Shown: piece by piece, positions 5,753 to 8,326 of the stretch
Layout of the letters: each line of letters starts with the position of its first letter
Numbering within the stretch: position 1 is the stretch's first letter
Origin: Actinomycetes bacterium
GTDB taxonomy: Bacteria; Actinomycetota; Actinomycetes; Actinomycetales; JAJYRW01
Reading direction: 5' to 3'
DNA length: 8,326 nt
Assembly (NCBI GenBank): GCA_021793895.1
Contig: JAJYRW010000056.1
Location: 1-8,326 of the forward strand
Translations under genes and position numbers: made by a program
Notes under the pieces: model-generated
The model's input: only the letters and a program-made list of their open reading frames with translations
Told to the model about the DNA's origin: nothing
Databases searched by the model: none

Positions 5753-6664
5753 TCGCAGCGCGGTCAAGCCGGGATAGATCGCGAATACAACGGTGATGGG
5801 CAAAATGAAAAATACGACCGGAACCAGCATGGCTATTTCTTTTCGGCCACTGAGTTCCATCAACTGACGGCGTGATTCTTCGCGAGCATCGCGGGCTTGG
5901 TCGTGCAGGACTTGAGCCAGGGGAGTGCCGCGGTCAATTGCGACGGAAATCGCATCGGCGAATCGCGTCACGGCACTTACATGGCTGCGCTGGGCCAGGG
6001 CGCGCAGTGCTGCCTCCATAGACGTTCCGGCATGCACATCGGAAACGGTGCGGCGTAGTTCGCGATTAAGCTCTCCTTCGGTGCGGCGGGTAACCCGTTC
6101 GAGCGCAGCTAACGGGGCTTCACCAGCACCTACCGCCAGTGCCAAGAGTTCGGCGATTGTTGGCAATTCCGTGGCCAGGGCTGCTGCGCGGCGTGTGATG
6201 GCCTGGGAGAGCATCCAATCGCGCAGTAGGGCGGCACTGATGGGAAAGACCAGCGCCACAAAAAGTGCAAGTAAAACGGGAACGCGACCGGAAACGGCCA
6301 GCGGCACAGCCAGCAGCAGCCCAAGCACGAGCCCGCCCATACTCCACAGCACCTGTTGTGAACGAAATTCCGTGGGCGAAAGGGGCGATCCGGCTTGTTC
6401 CAGGCGAACGCGAAGCCGGATGCTGCGGTGCGAAAATTGCTGAATCCACGTCGCAAGATCGCGGTACCACGGCCCGACTAGTTCAATAAAAAACGCAAAT
6501 GGTCCGCGCACCTGCGCCAAGGGCACCGGGCGCGCATCGGGCTCCGGCACTCGCAGGTACGGTTCAACCCGGCGCTTTAGCGTGATTCTTCGTGCGCGGA
6601 GCCACAGCAGCATCAGCGCTAGCCCCGCACTAAATAGCGCACCGGTGAGCGTTCCCCAATTCAT
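5741..6664 (-). CDS. TadC-like inner-membrane platform protein
   Basis: A 307-residue protein of the type II secretion F family (GspF/TadC). It is expected to form, with TadB, the membrane platform on which the CpaF ATPase acts to assemble Flp pili. Hydrophobic segments lie at about 6-22, 107-124, 127-146 and 278-300. The cytoplasmic F domain lies between the middle and last segments and shows the family pattern ELPTIAELLALAVGAGEAPLAALERV (166-191), then GTSMEAALRALAQR (213-226) and SGRKEIAMLVPVVFFILP near the end. The long basic stretch after the first helix (RARRITLKRR) should be cytoplasmic. The ATG start overlaps the tadB stop by 4 bases (ATGA), so the two are probably made in equal amounts. 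No truncation or missing segment is seen. Confidence 0.9.
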   Translation of the reverse strand: MNWGTLTGALFSAGLALMLLWLRARRITLKRRVEPYLRVPEPDARPVPLAQVRGPFAFFIELVGPWYRDLATWIQQFSHRSIRLRVRLEQAGSPLSPTEFRSQQVLWSMGGLVLGLLLAVPLAVSGRVPVLLALFVALVFPISAALLRDWMLSQAITRRAAALATELPTIAELLALAVGAGEAPLAALERVTRRTEGELNRELRRTVSDVHAGTSMEAALRALAQRSHVSAVTRFADAISVAIDRGTPLAQVLHDQARDAREESRRQLMELSGRKEIAMLVPVVFFILPITVVFAIYPGLTALRGGL

Positions 6665-7524
6665 CGCAGCACCCGGGTTTCAGTTGGTAGCCGGCCCAAG
6701 TGCAACATGACCCGGTAGGCAATTACCGTGATCCCTGCTCCGATGAGGATCAGCGTGGAACCCAGCGGGGTTCCATAAGCACTGGCAGCTTCTTCTCGGG
6801 TGGAAAGGACCAGCAAAATGACCCAGGGCGCCGCTACCGCCAGGCGCGACCCAGCGATAGTCCAACTCTGCCGGGCGGCAATTTCACCGCGCGTACGCAA
6901 ATCATCATGTAAGAACCGCGTTAAACTCCTTAATAGGCGAGTTAAGTCATTGCCGCCGACGTCGCGGGCCAGTCGCAGCGCTTCGAGTACCCGGTCGGCA
7001 ATCGGATCTGCCAGGTTGGTTTTGAGCCGATCTAGGCAGGCGCCGAAGTTGCCCGTTACTCGATAATCGGCGGCAAACTCTGCGAAGGCCGGTTGCAGGG
7101 GTTCGGGGCCCCGCTGTGCTAACTGCGCTAGCGCTTCCGGCAGGGCCAGGCCGGCGCGGACTCCTGAGCTTAAATGCTCAATAATTTCGGGCCACACTTC
7201 GCTTAAGAGTTTTTGATACCGGCGTGCTCGGCTTTGAATAAGCGCCCAAGGCGCATAACCGGCAGCGGCCATGATCACCAAGATCAGCGCAGGTACCGGA
7301 AAGAACAAAAACACTGCTGCCCCGGCCAATAAACTGACCAGCACGCACGAGATGAAAACTTGCCGCAGACTTACCGCGGGCAATCCGGCCTGCGCTAGCA
7401 CGTCATACATCCGCAAAATTCGCGGAGAAACCAGATTATCCCGGCGCAGCGGACGGGTCCAAAAGGAATTCCAGGTCAAAAAGGCCCCGGTCCCGAATAG
7501 GAGCCCGGCCGTTAGCGCCATCAC
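6661..7524 (-). CDS. TadB-like inner-membrane platform protein
   Basis: A 287-residue protein of the type II secretion F family, partner of TadC in the pilus platform. Hydrophobic segments lie at about 3-18, 56-72, 73-92, 225-240 and 255-275. The F domain includes EVWPEIIEHLSSGVRAGLALPEALAQL (109-135) and GNFGACLDRLKTNLADPIADRVLEALRLARDVGG (158-191), the usual TadB pattern. The start may be GTG at 7524, overlapping the ATPase stop by 4 bases (GTGA), or the ATG one codon later at 7521, overlapping by one base; the protein differs by one residue. A GGGA stretch about 9 bases before the ATG could serve as ribosome site. The end overlaps the start of tadC. Confidence 0.9.
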   Translation of the reverse strand: MMALTAGLLFGTGAFLTWNSFWTRPLRRDNLVSPRILRMYDVLAQAGLPAVSLRQVFISCVLVSLLAGAAVFLFFPVPALILVIMAAAGYAPWALIQSRARRYQKLLSEVWPEIIEHLSSGVRAGLALPEALAQLAQRGPEPLQPAFAEFAADYRVTGNFGACLDRLKTNLADPIADRVLEALRLARDVGGNDLTRLLRSLTRFLHDDLRTRGEIAARQSWTIAGSRLAVAAPWVILLVLSTREEAASAYGTPLGSTLILIGAGITVIAYRVMLHLGRLPTETRVLR

Positions 7525-8326
7525 GAGCGATCCCGCAATAGCGTCTCTAGGTTGGCACCAATGCGGTCGAACTTTTCGCGATGGGGCGGGTACCCAGAGG
7601 CCCGAATTAATTGGTGGCCATCATGAGTGAAAACAGGCGCTGTCTCGATGATCGCGTTTTCGACCCGGCCAGATACTGCGAACACTTCAGCAATGTTTCG
7701 GGAACCATCAGGGTTTAGTTCTAGATGGACGACCAGGTCGATCGCCGCGGCGACGGTGGGGACCACAAAATCTGAACTAATATTTTCGCCCGCTAACAGT
7801 GGCAGTGCGGTCATTTTCCGCAGTGCATCCCGGGCGGAACTCGCATGGATCGTAGCCATTGCCGGCAGGCCGCTGTTTAGCGCGATGAGTAAGTCAAACG
7901 CCTCGGCTTCGCGCACTTCCCCAACAATAATGCGGTCGGGCCGCATGCGAAGGGCCTCTTTAATGAGACGCCGCAGCGTTATTTCGCCTCCGCCTTCCAG
8001 ATTCGGCGGCCGGCACTGCATGGCAACCACGTCCCGCAGGGGCAGGTCCAGTTCGAAAACTTCTTCTACGGTGATTACGCGATCGGTTGAGGGAATCGAA
8101 CCGGCCAGCGCATTAAGCAGGGTTGTTTTGCCTGCCTGGGTTTGTCCCGATACGAGAATCGATAGGCCAGCTCGGGTGGCTGCATCCAGAAAAATCGCCG
8201 CTTGCTGCCCACAAGATCCACTCGCTACCAGGTCTTGCAGTCCGCGGGAGCGGTGGATGAATTTTCGGATATTGACCGCAAGGTCCCGGCGCGTGATGTC
8301 GGGCCGCACGACGTGAAGAGATCGGA
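7521..8326 (-). CDS. CpaF/TadA-type pilus secretion ATPase, N-terminus outside window
   Basis: Cytoplasmic hexameric ATPase of the type II/IV secretion family that powers Tad pilus assembly. The frame is open to the right edge, reading RSLHVV before RPDIT, so the gene begins upstream; the GTG at 8309 is internal and not the true start. The 267 visible residues hold the nucleotide-binding domain. Counting from the first full codon: AVNIRKF at 16-22, Walker A GQTQAGKTT at 60-68, the acidic VEE at 86-88, Walker B RIIVGEVR at 131-138 with the catalytic Glu136, and the His box TIHASS at 158-163. All key residues are present, so the enzyme should be active. The LHVV-PDITRR-AVNIRKF run is typical of the CpaF/TadA branch rather than of PilB or GspE. 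The N-terminal domain and any upstream TadZ/CpaE gene are beyond the window. The stop overlaps the tadB start. Confidence 0.95.
   Translation of the reverse strand, partial: RSLHVVRPDITRRDLAVNIRKFIHRSRGLQDLVASGSCGQQAAIFLDAATRAGLSILVSGQTQAGKTTLLNALAGSIPSTDRVITVEEVFELDLPLRDVVAMQCRPPNLEGGGEITLRRLIKEALRMRPDRIIVGEVREAEAFDLLIALNSGLPAMATIHASSARDALRKMTALPLLAGENISSDFVVPTVAAAIDLVVHLELNPDGSRNIAEVFAVSGRVENAIIETAPVFTHDGHQLIRASGYPPHREKFDRIGANLETLLRDRS

Noticed and set aside
5925..6443. Long plus-strand frame of 172 codons.
   Set aside because: It lies wholly opposite tadC and its translation is a low-complexity Ser/Ala/Arg-rich sequence with no recognisable domain, as expected for a high-GC shadow.
7521..8309. 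The GTG at 8309 as the real start of the ATPase.
   Set aside because: The frame stays open upstream with family-like residues (RSLHV) and the conserved N-terminal half would be missing, so the gene is cut by the window edge.
7627..8316. Plus-strand frame of 229 codons.
   Set aside because: It is antisense to the CpaF ATPase, whose Walker motifs are intact. The product is Ser/Arg-rich and featureless.

Overview
The window looks like chromosomal DNA of a high-GC Gram-positive bacterium (Actinomycetota), possibly close to the Actinomycetaceae, though the genus cannot be fixed from sequence alone. The signs are a fairly high GC content, frequent GTG starts, RF2 and Tad proteins of actinobacterial style, and an RF2 gene with no programmed frameshift. 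Every convincing gene lies on the minus strand, so transcription runs from high to low coordinates. Many long plus-strand frames are high-GC shadows of these genes. No stretch over 300 bases lacks a gene. The longest gap is about 130 bases, before prfB. I see no tRNA, rRNA, CRISPR array, insertion sequence or phage gene.

Region 1 (8326 down to 4182) is most of a Tad/Flp-type pilus or secretion operon. In transcription order it holds a CpaF/TadA ATPase (cut by the window edge), TadB and TadC inner-membrane platform proteins, a 64-residue pilin-like peptide, two TadE-like pseudopilins and a TadG-like membrane-anchored protein. Most junctions are 4-base stop/start overlaps or gaps of a few bases, which implies one translationally coupled transcript. 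The ATPase would drive assembly through TadB/TadC, and the small single-helix proteins are the likely pilin and minor pilins. The prepilin peptidase (TadV), TadZ/CpaE-like protein and CpaB are not here and may lie upstream.

Region 2 (4095 to 2827) is a Bcr/CflA-type drug efflux transporter of the major facilitator superfamily, probably transcribed on its own.

Region 3 (2694 to about 1) starts with prfB (peptide chain release factor 2). Two different crcB/fluC fluoride channel genes and an aldo/keto reductase, cut by the left edge, follow on the same strand. The two channel proteins have opposite charge patterns around their membrane segments. They should therefore insert in opposite orientations and form an antiparallel heterodimer.

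I found no clearly undescribed system. The most interesting points are the asymmetric crcB pair sitting directly behind prfB, and the pilin-like peptide that lacks the usual Glu at position 5.
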